Of a stretch of 64,000 bases of DNA, positions 54,492 to 63,269 are shown one piece after another. This DNA comes from Oceanobacillus zhaokaii (GTDB lineage: Bacteria; Bacillota; Bacilli; Bacillales; Amphibacillaceae). The translations under genes were made by a program, and so were the position numbers. The stretch covers positions 3,729,001 to 3,793,000 of the forward strand of contig NZ_CP024848.1 in NCBI RefSeq assembly GCF_003352005.1, in the 5' to 3' direction. Numbering within the stretch: the stretch's first letter is position 1; the number at the start of each line of letters is the position of its first letter. Under the pieces are notes generated by a model. It saw nothing but the letters and a program-made list of their open reading frames with translations, was not told where the DNA came from and searched no databases.

Positions 54492-56889
54492 GCTCTTCCT
54501 CCCCCTTTCCAGCTTTGAATTTAATTAGTGTAAAGATACCAATTCCAGCTATAAGGAGTACAACAACTTCGAGCATCGTATCAAATCCACGGAAATCACT
54601 TAAAATCGCATTTACAATATTTTTCGCGCCTGCCAGTTCATAAGAATTTTCGAAGTAGCTCGAAATTGACTCAAATAGTTTTCCATTTTGAACCGCTAAT
54701 GCAACAATAACAAAGATTGTCCCGACTAAAATGGAGATTAATAAATTGATGCTCTTCGTACGTCTTGGAGAATCCTCTTTCTTCCATTCCGGCAAAAAAT
54801 AATAGGCTACAAGGAAGAGTACAGTTGTGACTGTTTCAACAACTGTTTGCGTCAGCGCTAAATCCGGTGCTCGCAATAAGACAAAGAAAAGAGCCACACC
54901 ATAACCAATAACACCATTTAATAAAATTGCAGTCAAACGTGATTTTGCAAAGATGATTGCAACCGCTCCAATAATCATCGTAATTGCAATTACCCAATCG
55001 ATGGCATCAATCGGTGCATTATTTGCAATGCTAAAGTCCAGCGCTCCCGTGTAGATTAATGTACCGCCAACGACGATAATAAAGAATAAATAAACATACA
55101 CGAGATAATCGCGAAGGTAGCCAGTCATATAGAAATTTGTAATTTTATTCGAGCTTGTTTCCACTGTTTCAAGAATAGCGTTATATAACGAATCAAATGA
55201 CCAGCTTTCTGGCAGAATCCCGTAAATCTTCTTCCAGTACTTTAATGAGATATATAGTAAAGTCCCAATGACGACAACACCAATCGTCATCCATAACTCT
55301 GGTTGAAACCCATGCCAAGCAGAAATCGTAACGCCAAGATCAGTTTCCGTTGCAAACGTCGGGAAAATACTAGCCATTGCTGGAACAATTAAATAATCCC
55401 CTAGTACATTTGGGAAGAAGAAAATCGCTATAACTAATACCCCAAGAATGACAGGTGCAATTAGCATCCCAGGTGGTGCCTCATGTGCTGGGTGTTCTAA
55501 CCTTTCTTCTTTATACTTGCCAAAGAAGGTCTGAAAGACAACTATCATACAATAAATAAAGGTAAATACACTAGCGACCCAGGCTATTACTGGTAGCATC
55601 GTGCCCCAGGTCTCTAGGGAAAAAATATTAAGATCGCGAATATTGAGTACCGAAGTAAAGAACATTTCCTTACTTAAGAAACCATTAAATGGTGGTAATC
55701 CTGCCATCGAGAAGCTGCCAATCATGGCAATTGTAAATGTGACTGGCATATATGTTGCAAGTCCGCCAAGCCGACGAATATCACGTGTTCCTACACCATG
55801 GTCAATGATACCAACGACCATGAATAACGCACTCTTAAATGTTGCGTGATTAATTAGATGGAATAGCGCAGCGAAAGCAGCCTGAGTATAGACAACCGAA
55901 TCTGCAGAATAGCCATTATTAAGCGCTGCTGAACTCATTCCAAACATACTCATAATCATACCTAGCTGACTAATCGTCGAGTAGGCTAGCAATGCTTTAA
56001 GATCCGTTTGTCGTACCGCTGTAAAGGAGCCCCAGAACATCGTTACTAGACCAATTCCAGTAACAAGCCAGAACCAGGCTACTTCCCCACCAAATACTGG
56101 CGTAAAACGGGCAACTAAGTAAAGACCCGCATTAACCATTGTTGCGGAATGTAAGTAAGCACTAACAGGTGTTGGTGCCTCCATCGCACTTGGAAGCCAA
56201 ATATGAAATGGAAATTGAGCTGACTTCGTAAATGCACCAAGCAGAATCAATAGCATTGCCGGAATGAATAAATGATGTTCGTAAAAATCTGGGATTATTG
56301 TGATAATTTCACGAAAACTAAACGTCTCCGTGATGCTTCCGATCATAATAAAGCCGACAAGCATCGAAATTCCACCACTTACCGTAATAAGTAATGCCTT
56401 CTGCGCGCCTTCTCTTGATCGTTTTCGTTGAAACCAAAAGGCAATCAGCAGGAAGGAGGAAATACTTGTTAACTCCCAGAATACATACAAGACCATAATA
56501 TTATCCGAGAAGATGACACCAAGCATAGCACCCATAAACAACATTAAATAAGCATAGAAATGCTTCAATGATTCGTTCTCAGATAAATAATAAATAGAGT
56601 ATAAAATTACTAAGGCCCCTACCCCTGTAATAATTAGACCAAAAATTAAACTAAGCCCGTCTAAATAGCTTGTAAAGTTAATGCCATAGGAAGGGATCCA
56701 ATTAACGGTATATAAATACGTTGATCCGTTCGCAATACTTGGAATGTAGCGAGCTAGAAATATAAATAAAATGAGGGGAACGAATAGTACGAACCAACCA
56801 ATATGTAATCTTGATATCCTTTTATTTAAGAAAGGAATCAGTGCAGCTGCTAAAAAAGGGATAATAATTAGTACATTAACAGATATCAA
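54478..56889 (-). CDS. mrpA: Mrp Na+/H+ antiporter subunit A
   Basis: About 803-residue NuoL-like subunit plus C-terminal MrpB-like part, over twenty helices. Landmarks: VLYVFWELTSISSFLLIAFW near residue 130 (acidic residue on helix 5), SAQFPFHIWLPSAMEAPTPV near 225 (Lys/His helix-loop), HLINHATFKSALFMVVGIID near 345, and LNGVIGYGVALFFVLLRAPD near 665 with the conserved Asp. The complex exports Na+ for protons and is essential in alkaliphiles and halotolerant bacilli. Start TTG 56889 preferred (seven bases after GGAGG); TTG 56895 is almost on the ribosome binding site. Confidence 0.95.
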   Translation of the reverse strand: MISVNVLIIIPFLAAALIPFLNKRISRLHIGWFVLFVPLILFIFLARYIPSIANGSTYLYTVNWIPSYGINFTSYLDGLSLIFGLIITGVGALVILYSIYYLSENESLKHFYAYLMLFMGAMLGVIFSDNIMVLYVFWELTSISSFLLIAFWFQRKRSREGAQKALLITVSGGISMLVGFIMIGSITETFSFREIITIIPDFYEHHLFIPAMLLILLGAFTKSAQFPFHIWLPSAMEAPTPVSAYLHSATMVNAGLYLVARFTPVFGGEVAWFWLVTGIGLVTMFWGSFTAVRQTDLKALLAYSTISQLGMIMSMFGMSSAALNNGYSADSVVYTQAAFAALFHLINHATFKSALFMVVGIIDHGVGTRDIRRLGGLATYMPVTFTIAMIGSFSMAGLPPFNGFLSKEMFFTSVLNIRDLNIFSLETWGTMLPVIAWVASVFTFIYCMIVVFQTFFGKYKEERLEHPAHEAPPGMLIAPVILGVLVIAIFFFPNVLGDYLIVPAMASIFPTFATETDLGVTISAWHGFQPELWMTIGVVVIGTLLYISLKYWKKIYGILPESWSFDSLYNAILETVETSSNKITNFYMTGYLRDYLVYVYLFFIIVVGGTLIYTGALDFSIANNAPIDAIDWVIAITMIIGAVAIIFAKSRLTAILLNGVIGYGVALFFVLLRAPDLALTQTVVETVTTVLFLVAYYFLPEWKKEDSPRRTKSINLLISILVGTIFVIVALAVQNGKLFESISSYFENSYELAGAKNIVNAILSDFRGFDTMLEVVVLLIAGIGIFTLIKFKAGKGEEELENK

Positions 56890-56895
56890 AATCAA

Positions 56896-57846
56896 ACCTC
56901 CATTTCTTATAGTGAAGTATTATCCAATGTTTAATTTTACATACTAATTATAGTAGTGTTTCTTAAACATGTTTTGCATCTAGCAAGATAACTTGCATTT
57001 GCAGTAGAAAGGGTATAAAATCTTCTCAGCATAGCAACATTGAAAGTAGCATTGCTGCTTAAAACCGCTCTCAACCAATACATTGAATCGTTCAATTGTC
57101 AGGCAGAACAAACACACTATAGAAAGAATTATAAGTGATTAGATTGATTCACTCGAAAACGTTCTACAGATTAATATAGAAAAAAGCATGTTTGAAGCTG
57201 GATTAACATATTGAAATTTCTCGCATAAGTATACTTAGGAATACGAATATGTAATCTCTACCTATATATTCCCCCAGATATTCTAAAATAATATAGGAAG
57301 ATAAATATATCTGACGTTTTCTTTATTAGAGTGTAACAATAATCCTAAGGGTTAGACTTTCGACTAATTGCAATTTCTATTGTAGAGTTACCATTTTAGT
57401 TGATTAACTAAGTAGAAAGCGCTCCAACCTAGAGTGGCAAGAGGGAATTTTGAATGATTCTAGTTCAGTGGATGAAATCGAGTGTAAAATGAACATTCTT
57501 TATAATTAAATATCGCTGTCATTTATTGGTTTTTTACACAGTACTAATTATAACGTAATTTGTGCTTCAATGCACATATAACAAATGAAAGATGTAATTC
57601 ATTTAGGTAAAACACCTTTTTAGTAGCAGGAGATTACCTAATTTAATCATTATCTATAGCATTTAATGAATAGATGGCTTATGCTATAGATAATTAAAAT
57701 TTAACTGTTATTTTCGATTATTACTTCCAGATATATTTTTTTAAAAATAAGGGTTCACGAAATCAAAATAACGTGTTAAACTGATACAGTTTTAAGCGTA
57801 TATTAACAAATGAGTATATGAAAATTCAAGAGGTGAAATTACCGTC
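56896..57846. other. long intergenic region between mrpA and the Usp gene
   Basis: 951 bp between divergent genes with no credible coding sequence on either strand. Its clearest structure is a perfect 14-bp inverted repeat, ATTATCTATAGCAT (57649-57662)/ATGCTATAGATAAT (57681-57694). A half-match to the SinR-type operator (ACATTCTTTATAATTAAATA, 57493-57512) is also present. It must contain the mrp promoter and that of the Usp gene; neither could be assigned with confidence. Size and AT content suggest regulatory RNA, decayed genes, or both. Confidence 0.45.
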
Positions 57847-58527
57847 ATGAGGAAAATAAAAGGTCGCATGGATGAAAGTATTTTAGTATGCGTGTACTAT
57901 GGTCCAAACGGCGAAAGATTAATCAGACGCGGTCATAAATTAGCTAAAATAATGGATTGTCCTTTGTATGTGTTAACTGTCGATTCACTGCCTTACGATG
58001 AATTCGATGCGGAAAAGTCCGGATATATCGAACGATGGAAAGAACTATGTGACGAATTAGATGTAGAAGAATTTATTATTCGTGATAATGAGAAGCGCTC
58101 TTCTGTCAAAGCAATTGCAGAGGTAGCACATAATCATAATATTACACAAATCATTGTTGGACAAAGCCCGCAAAATAGATGGGAAGAGATCACAAAGGGT
58201 TCCTTTGTGAACGTCTTATTACGTGAGATGACCTTTATCGATATTCATCTTGTTTCTATTGACCGAACAATTAAAAGTGAAGAAGATATTTTATTTGAAA
58301 AGGGAGTTCGTGGCTTTCTTAGACAAGATGAAGGCAAATACCGACTTAGCTTTACAAGATCGAAACAAAACCTCTATGAAGGTATCTTTTATAAAGAAAT
58401 TGGAACAGACTTTAATAATGGTGTTTTTAAGTTCATTAACAATACAGGAAAAACCTGTCAGGTACACATTACCGAAGATGTTGTTACAGGAAAAATGAAA
58501 GAACCACCTAATGTGAAGGCAAAATAA
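57847..58527 (+). CDS. KdpD-like universal stress domain protein
   Basis: 226-residue cytoplasmic protein. Residues 10-145 resemble the Usp domain of the KdpD potassium sensor: ESILVCVYYGPNGERLIRRG, AKIMDCPLYVLTVDSL, and IIVGQSPQNRWEEITKGSFV with NVLLREM. The remaining 80 residues (from RGFLRQDEGKYRL) are a separate, unrecognised domain. No kinase domain is present. Its position next to the sodium/proton antiporter operon suggests a role in cation or osmotic [10 protein letters not shown]. Ribosome binding site GAGGTG, ATG 57847; followed by a strong terminator. Confidence 0.75.
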   Translation: MRKIKGRMDESILVCVYYGPNGERLIRRGHKLAKIMDCPLYVLTVDSLPYDEFDAEKSGYIERWKELCDELDVEEFIIRDNEKRSSVKAIAEVAHNHNITQIIVGQSPQNRWEEITKGSFVNVLLREMTFIDIHLVSIDRTIKSEEDILFEKGVRGFLRQDEGKYRLSFTRSKQNLYEGIFYKEIGTDFNNGVFKFINNTGKTCQVHITEDVVTGKMKEPPNVKAK

Positions 58528-58535
58528 TCGTTATT

Positions 58536-58579
58536 AAAAAAACCCGTATAAAGCGCAATTGCTTTTCACGGGTTTTTTT
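58536..58579. terminator. bidirectional terminator
   Basis: Stem AAAAAACCCGT (58537-58547) / ACGGGTTTTTT (58568-58578), with an inner AAGC/GCTT pair; A-run on the left and T-run on the right. It serves the Usp gene on the plus strand and the decayed hydrolase on the minus strand. Confidence 0.9.
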
Positions 58580-58600
58580 CTCCTAATTGTTGAGAGTTTC

Positions 58601-59393
58601 TCACTCATAAAACTCCGGTACCCTGCTATCAAATACTGGTACATTCTTTCTAATCTTAGGAACGAGATCGATAGACAGTGACTTGGTAATAGTCTCTTCA
58701 TCTGTCTCACTACCAATCAGTAAGCAGTCCCCCATGGGTCAATGACCATCGAGTTTCCTGCAAACACTTCTCCATCACAACTGCCAACTCGATTACAAGA
58801 AACTACATAATATTGATTTTCGATTGCTCGAGCAATTTGCAATGCCTGCCAATGTTTCCTTCTTACACTTGGCCATTCCGCAACAACAGAGAGAATTTGG
58901 GCACCATGAAGTTCTAGACTTCTAGACAGCTCAGGAAAACGTAAATCATAACAAAAAATAACGCCGATTTTCACTCCATCCAGCTCAAACACGTTTACTT
59001 TCTCAGTTCCGCCAGCTAAATACTGCGGTTCATTCAGCATTAGCACAAGATGAATTTTTTCATATTGATAGACAATGCTTCCTTCCCTATCAACAACAAT
59101 GCTAGAGTTATAAACTTACCCTGATTTCATGTTGGCAAAAGAGCCACCAATAATATTAATCTTGAACTTCTTTGCAAGTCCCTGCAAAAATTTAGTTGTT
59201 GGTTCACCATCTTTATCTGCATAGCGTTCAAGTTCTAGTAATGTGTAGGCTGTCGTCCACATTTCAGGAAGGATAATGATGTCGGTGTGTTCAACTTCTG
59301 CGGTCTCTATTACCCACTTTTCCACACGCAATCGATTCAATTCAGGATTACCCGCAGCAATATCATTAGAAATATAGCATGCTTCGTTAGCAT
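58601..59393 (-). pseudogene. carbon-nitrogen hydrolase (nitrilase/omega-amidase-like) pseudogene
   Basis: The catalytic triad of the nitrilase superfamily can be followed across broken frames: Glu in DIIILPEMWTTAYTL, Lys in YQYEKIHLV, Cys in IGVIFCYDLRFPELSRSLEL. Three lesions are visible. Near the start, ATG 59391-59393 (behind AAAGGGG) is out of frame with ACYISNDIAAGNPELNRLRV. Near 59117-59119 a TAA interrupts ANMKSG*VYNSSIVVDREG in frame. Near 58715 a frameshift follows DPWGTAY, after which LIGSETDEETITKSLSIDLV and RVPEFYE run to the TGA at 58601. It resembles MtnU-like hydrolases. Confidence 0.85.
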
Positions 59394-59590
59394 ATCCCCT
59401 TTCAAAAAGTAGTCACTAGATTTCTTAAGATAAAGTTAAACTTCAATGATAAGGGACTTTTTCACCCCCATCGATTGTTAGTCGAACGGATCGGGCTTTG
59501 ATTGGCTGTCCAACCACACTTACAAATCCTGTTTTTTCAAAGGTTTGAATCTGGAGATCTTACAGCCAGTTAATGCAGGATAAATTCTTC
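59394..59590 (-). pseudogene. short coding remnant downstream of desR
   Basis: On the minus strand, 59443-59560 reads DLQIQTFEKTGFVSVVGQPI then KARSVRLTIDGGEKVPYH and stop, with a TAA directly before it and no start codon. The sequence is protein-like but not recognised. It is probably the 3' end of another decayed gene beside the hydrolase pseudogene. No clear desR terminator was found. Confidence 0.4.
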
Positions 59591-60190
59591 CTATTTAAAC
59601 CATCCTTTTTCTTTAAATCTTGAAATAGCTGCAATCCGATTGCTAACATTTAATTTATCTAATATAACAGAAACATAATTCCTCACTGTACCGTTCGTAA
59701 GGTATAGTTCACTTGCGATTTCATTTGTATTTTTTCCATCAGCTATAAGCTTAATTATTTGCTCCTCTCGCTCTGTTAGCGGGCTTTCTTCCTCAAAGAC
59801 CATATCAATCAATTCTGGCGCATATACCTTTCGCCCATCCATAATAATTCTAATTGAGTTTGCTAATTCCTCACTTGGACTATCCTTTAACAAATAGCCG
59901 CTAACCTTTGCTTTTCGAGCGCGTTCAAAGTATCCTGTTCTGGCAAAGGTGGTTAGAATAATAACTTTGCAGTCGCTATTCATCAATTCCTCTGCCACAT
60001 CTAGTCCACTTTTTACCGGCATCTCAATATCCATTATACAAATGTCTGGTTGCTGTTGCTCCACAAGGACAAGCGCTTCCGCCCCGTTACTTGCCTTGCC
60101 AACAACTTCCATATCCTCTTCCAAATCAAGTAATGACCCAAGTGCACCAAGTAATAATCGCTGATCTTCCGCAATAACAATTCGGATCAT
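59591..60190 (-). CDS. desR: DesR-like response regulator
   Basis: 199-residue NarL-family regulator, same length as B. subtilis DesR. The receiver domain has DD-type acidic pocket (IAEDQ), phospho-acceptor Asp54 in CIMDIEMPVKSG, and Thr/Lys in ILTTFARTGYF and GYLLKDSPSEELANSI. The LuxR-type helix-turn-helix is LTEREEQIIKLIADGKNTNE then LTNGTVRNYVSVILDKL; it ends RFKEKGWFK like DesR. Phosphorylated DesR activates des on membrane rigidification. It is separated from desK by 430 bp, in which a dispersed repeat is inserted. ATG 60190, GAGGGGCGGGC upstream. Confidence 0.93.
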   Translation of the reverse strand: MIRIVIAEDQRLLLGALGSLLDLEEDMEVVGKASNGAEALVLVEQQQPDICIMDIEMPVKSGLDVAEELMNSDCKVIILTTFARTGYFERARKAKVSGYLLKDSPSEELANSIRIIMDGRKVYAPELIDMVFEEESPLTEREEQIIKLIADGKNTNEIASELYLTNGTVRNYVSVILDKLNVSNRIAAISRFKEKGWFK

Positions 60191-60411
60191 GCCCGCCCCT
60201 CCTATTCTACTTTGAATTAATATGGCTATTTTCTATAAGATAGTTGCTCTTTTATGAAATTAATAGTCGATATAAACTGTAAACTAATGAAATTTGTAAT
60301 AATTTGAGATCTGGACTGTTGTGCCTATTCAAAAGAGTCTTTATTCCTTCACTATATCAACTACGATTGTTATTAGGTAATTAATTCTTATGTCTTGATT
60401 CAGTTCTATTT
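60191..60411. other. desK-desR spacer, desR side
   Basis: 221 bp upstream of desR, between its start and the dispersed repeat at 60412-60546. No gene is visible. It could hold a desR promoter now that the repeat separates it from desK, but no strong -35/-10 pair stands out. Confidence 0.35.
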
Positions 60412-60546
60412 CCAGCGGAGAAAATACACGTAGACTCCTGTGGGAAGAAGAGCCTAGGTGAGACTTCGAAGTGCGAAAGCACAAGAAGGCTCACCAGCTC
60501 CCCTAAGGTGCGCGAAGTGTATTTTCGGAGCGATCGGCCAGAGAGC
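60412..60546. repeat. dispersed intergenic repeat, copy 2
   Basis: Inverted copy of the element at 50613-50745. Reading the plus strand: CCAGCGGAGAAAATACACGT, AGACTCCTGTGGGAAG, AGCCTAGGTGAGACTTCGAA, GTGCGAAAGCACAAGAAGGC, GAAGTGTATTTTCGGAGCG. The centre GTGCGAAAGCAC is itself a hairpin. It is inserted between desK and desR, which are adjacent in B. subtilis. Confidence 0.85.
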
Positions 60547-60620
60547 CAGCGCCCACCCAGTTTTATGCACTTTATATAAACAGCAGCAAACTATATAAAA
60601 CGAGGCATTTATAAAAGCTG

Positions 60621-61745
60621 CTATTGTTGCTTAATAACAGTTGGAACTTTAATTGTGAGGGTCATTCCTTGGATTGATTCCGTTTGTAACGTCCCATTAA
60701 CAAATTCCAATCTTTCTCTCATTCCATCAAGTCCATGTCCTTTAAACGAACCTAATTTATCACGCATGCCAATACCATTATCCTCGACGATAATGGTCAC
60801 TTCACTTGGTGACTGCCGAAAGGATATTTTGCAGCATGTAGCCTTGCTGTGTTTAACAACGTTTGTAGCTGCTTCCTTTAAACACATGCTCAGCACATTT
60901 TCAACGAATACTGGAAGTCCAATACGCTTTGGGTCCCCTTCCTGCTGATATTCCACTTGTGCCGCATTGAAGACCTGCTGCACACTAATCAGCTCATCGA
61001 CTAATTTCATGCTTTTCATTGTCGATACAATTTCGCGAACTTCTTTTAAAGCTGTTCTGGCCGTTTGATTAATGTCATATAGTTCCAATTTTGCCTTTTC
61101 CGTATCTCTATTTACTAACTTGCCCGCCAAATCGCTCTTTAAGCCAATTAAGGAAAGCTTCTGTCCTAATGTATCATGTAAATCCCGAGCAATCCGCTGA
61201 CGTTCTTCAATAATCATTAATTTCGAGATTCTTTCATTTGCGTCTTCCAATTGCATTTCTAGCTTTTCACGTTTTACTTTATTATACATTTCGAACGGCA
61301 GCAAAATTACACCAATAATGCAAAGCACTATGAAAGGGATTTGTGAGAAAAAGAGTTGTTCCTGAATAAAAAATCCAACCCCTACTGCTACAACTGTCGT
61401 AATGAGATGGACAACATATAATGCTATAAATCCCGCCCTATTTTGAATATTACCAATGAAAAAGGCTAGAAATAAGGAGAAATAGACATATCCAAAATAA
61501 AGAGTCATGCCAATGCTTATTGCCATTTCTATTCCTACCGAAACATAAACAGTCCACCCTTTTTTAATAAATGCTAATCGATAAGTAATGAAGAACAAGA
61601 AAATCATCAGAATACCAATAATAATTTCTGCCTGTGTTGATGATTTAAAGATAAAATAGAAAGGAAGCAGACAAAATGCAATCCATGCAAAAAGGCTAAG
61701 TCCTGTTTTTTTCGGAAAAATATGATACCACGTTTGCATGTTCAT
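60621..61745 (-). CDS. desK: DesK-like thermosensor histidine kinase
   Basis: 374-residue kinase matching DesK. Five membrane helices in residues 15-150, starting with the LFAWIAFCLLPFYFIFKSS region involved in sensing membrane thickness. The HisKA_3 dimerisation block ERQRIARDLHDTLGQKLSLI contains phospho-His190, and the ATPase domain shows CLKEAATNVVKHSKATCCKI (N box), VEDNGIGM (G1) and GHGLDGMRERLEF (G2). It phosphorylates DesR in the cold. Follows des with a 96-base gap holding a terminator. Start ATG 61745 (ATG at 61739 also possible). Confidence 0.94.
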   Translation of the reverse strand: MNMQTWYHIFPKKTGLSLFAWIAFCLLPFYFIFKSSTQAEIIIGILMIFLFFITYRLAFIKKGWTVYVSVGIEMAISIGMTLYFGYVYFSLFLAFFIGNIQNRAGFIALYVVHLITTVVAVGVGFFIQEQLFFSQIPFIVLCIIGVILLPFEMYNKVKREKLEMQLEDANERISKLMIIEERQRIARDLHDTLGQKLSLIGLKSDLAGKLVNRDTEKAKLELYDINQTARTALKEVREIVSTMKSMKLVDELISVQQVFNAAQVEYQQEGDPKRIGLPVFVENVLSMCLKEAATNVVKHSKATCCKISFRQSPSEVTIIVEDNGIGMRDKLGSFKGHGLDGMRERLEFVNGTLQTESIQGMTLTIKVPTVIKQQ

Positions 61746-61799
61746 CCTCCCTATGAATAAAATTACGATTATTTATCTCAGTATAACAAACTATGAGAA

Positions 61800-61834
61800 G
61801 AAAAAACCCTCAGGCTAGGTGGAAGCTTGAGGGA
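61800..61834 (-). terminator. des terminator
   Basis: Minus-strand stem CCCTCA-A-GCT ... AGC-C-TGAGGG followed by TTTTTTC, seven bases after the des stop. It would limit read-through from the strongly induced des into desK-desR. Confidence 0.9.
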
Positions 61835-61841
61835 ATTGTTA

Positions 61842-62894
61842 TTATTTCTCTTGGAAGCTCGGGCGGCTTGCCTTCATACGCAGCGTTTTCTTTTTATTAC
61901 GTTCAAGTGCTTTAAATTCTTTAAAGCTAATAAAAGATTTACTAGCTTGATTATACAGACGGAAACGAATCGATACTAGGCTTGAAGCTAATGTTATTGT
62001 CGTTGCTTGATGTAATGGTGGCGTCGATTCATGGGCTTTCTCCAAATTATAATTTGGTACCCTCGGGGCTAAGTGATGGACATGATGGTAACCAATGCTT
62101 CCAGTAATCCACTCGAGTACTTTCGGAAGCTTATAATAAGAGCTGCCATCTACCGCAGCCTTTACATAATCCCATTCATCTTCATTCTCAAAATAGGAAT
62201 CTTCAAACTGATGCTGTACATAGAACAACCATATTCCAGCGGAGCCAGCAATCATGAGGATTGGAAGCTGGATAATTAAGAATGCCTGCCAGCCAATAGC
62301 CCATATCAAAAGTGCATAAATGACTACAATTGAAGCATTTATTAAATAAGTGTTTAAACGCTCTTTTCGTTTCGCACCTTTTCGATTGATTCTATTTTCG
62401 ATAAAGAAAAGATAGATCGGTCCTAAACCAAATAACACAAACGGATTACGGTATAATCGATATGCTAGTCTGCCCCAGAACGACGCTTCTGTATATTCAT
62501 CAACCGTCATAACCCATACATCACCAGTCCCGCGTTTATCTAAATTACTACTTGTAGCATGGTGGATCGCATGGTTTCTTTTCCATTTCTCAAAGGCAAA
62601 ATGGGTAATGATTCCTGTAATCGTACCGACAACCCGATTTGCTTTACTATTCTTGAAAAAAGACATATGTGTGCAATCATGAAAAATAATGAAGATGCGC
62701 ACGACAAATCCCGCTGCCACAATAGAGAATACAATACTTAACCAAATGGAAACATTTAAACTCTGATATGCAAAAAACCATAGAAGAAAGAACGGAACAA
62801 TCGAATTTATTAATTGTATAATACTTAGTTTTGTATTTGAACTCGCATAAGGTGCAACGCTTTTTCTTAATTGCGCTTGTTTTTGTTTACTCAT
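61842..62894 (-). CDS. des: membrane acyl-lipid fatty acid desaturase Des
   Basis: 350-residue diiron desaturase that inserts a double bond (delta-5 in B. subtilis) into membrane phospholipid acyl chains at low temperature. The three His boxes are present: HDCTHMSFF near residue 74, HAIHHATSSNLDKRGTGDVW near 110 and HHVHHLAPRVPNYNLEKAHE near 280; helices fill the intervals. Start set at ATG 62894 (MSKQKQAQ) behind AGGAGG; the longer open frame to 62936 has no ribosome binding site. Under a DesR operator and followed by its own terminator. Confidence 0.95.
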   Translation of the reverse strand: MSKQKQAQLRKSVAPYASSNTKLSIIQLINSIVPFFLLWFFAYQSLNVSIWLSIVFSIVAAGFVVRIFIIFHDCTHMSFFKNSKANRVVGTITGIITHFAFEKWKRNHAIHHATSSNLDKRGTGDVWVMTVDEYTEASFWGRLAYRLYRNPFVLFGLGPIYLFFIENRINRKGAKRKERLNTYLINASIVVIYALLIWAIGWQAFLIIQLPILMIAGSAGIWLFYVQHQFEDSYFENEDEWDYVKAAVDGSSYYKLPKVLEWITGSIGYHHVHHLAPRVPNYNLEKAHESTPPLHQATTITLASSLVSIRFRLYNQASKSFISFKEFKALERNKKKTLRMKASRPSFQEK

Positions 62895-62944
62895 ATTTAT
62901 CCTCCTATTATAGCCGAATTTCGTTACTACTAGCATAGAGGAAA

Positions 62945-62997
62945 ACTATCTGATTTATAAGTCATAAATGTCAAGATGTGTATATGACAAATGTCAT
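62945..62997 (-). promoter_or_regulatory. des promoter with DesR-like operator
   Basis: ATGACAAATGTCAT (62984-62997) is palindromic at 12 of 14 positions, and GTCATAAATGTCAA (62961-62974) repeats its half-site pattern 23 bp closer to the gene. On the minus strand TTGACA (62969-62974) is a good -35 with GATAGT (62945-62950) as a weak -10 at 18 bases, the layout of an activator-dependent promoter. The same gene order and a similar operator are known in B. subtilis. Confidence 0.75.
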
Positions 62998-63223
62998 GTT
63001 TGGGGTGCGCCTGTCACTCCCCTAGTTTTGTCAAATAATGTTGATTTTAGTGGCATGGATCTCTTCTGTGAGGAAGTGGAGCGCTCGCGGTTAGGGGTTG
63101 GAGTGCTTATTCGTATTCCCGAGCCTTCATAAGTCCAGTCGGAGCACTTACAATATTTTCCCGATCGTGCGAAGGTCAAACAGAAGTTTGTCCGCTTTGC
63201 CGAGGGATTAGAATAGACAAACT
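62998..63223. other. GC-richer intergenic segment upstream of des
   Basis: No gene recognised. The part 63075-63150 is GC-rich for this genome and contains opposed AGTGCT and AGCACT hexamers; it may be another dispersed element. A short open frame on the minus strand (62994-63179) looks spurious. Confidence 0.35.
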
Positions 63224-63258
63224 AAAAAGACCACTATCCAATTGAATAGATAGCGGCC
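63224..63258 (-). terminator. purC terminator
   Basis: Minus-strand stem CCGCTATC (63249-63256) with GATAGTGG (63231-63238), one G-U pair, then TCTTTTTAG; 11 bases beyond the purC stop. Confidence 0.9.
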
Positions 63259-63269
63259 CATAACCTAAA

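Noticed and set aside
57493..57512. SinR-type operator upstream of the Usp gene
   Set aside because: Only one half matches well (about 14 of 20), it is some 340 bp from the gene, and no promoter in the same register is present.
62994..63179. Small gene overlapping the DesR operator
   Set aside because: Starts inside the operator region, has no ribosome binding site, and the frame merely spans a GC-richer segment.
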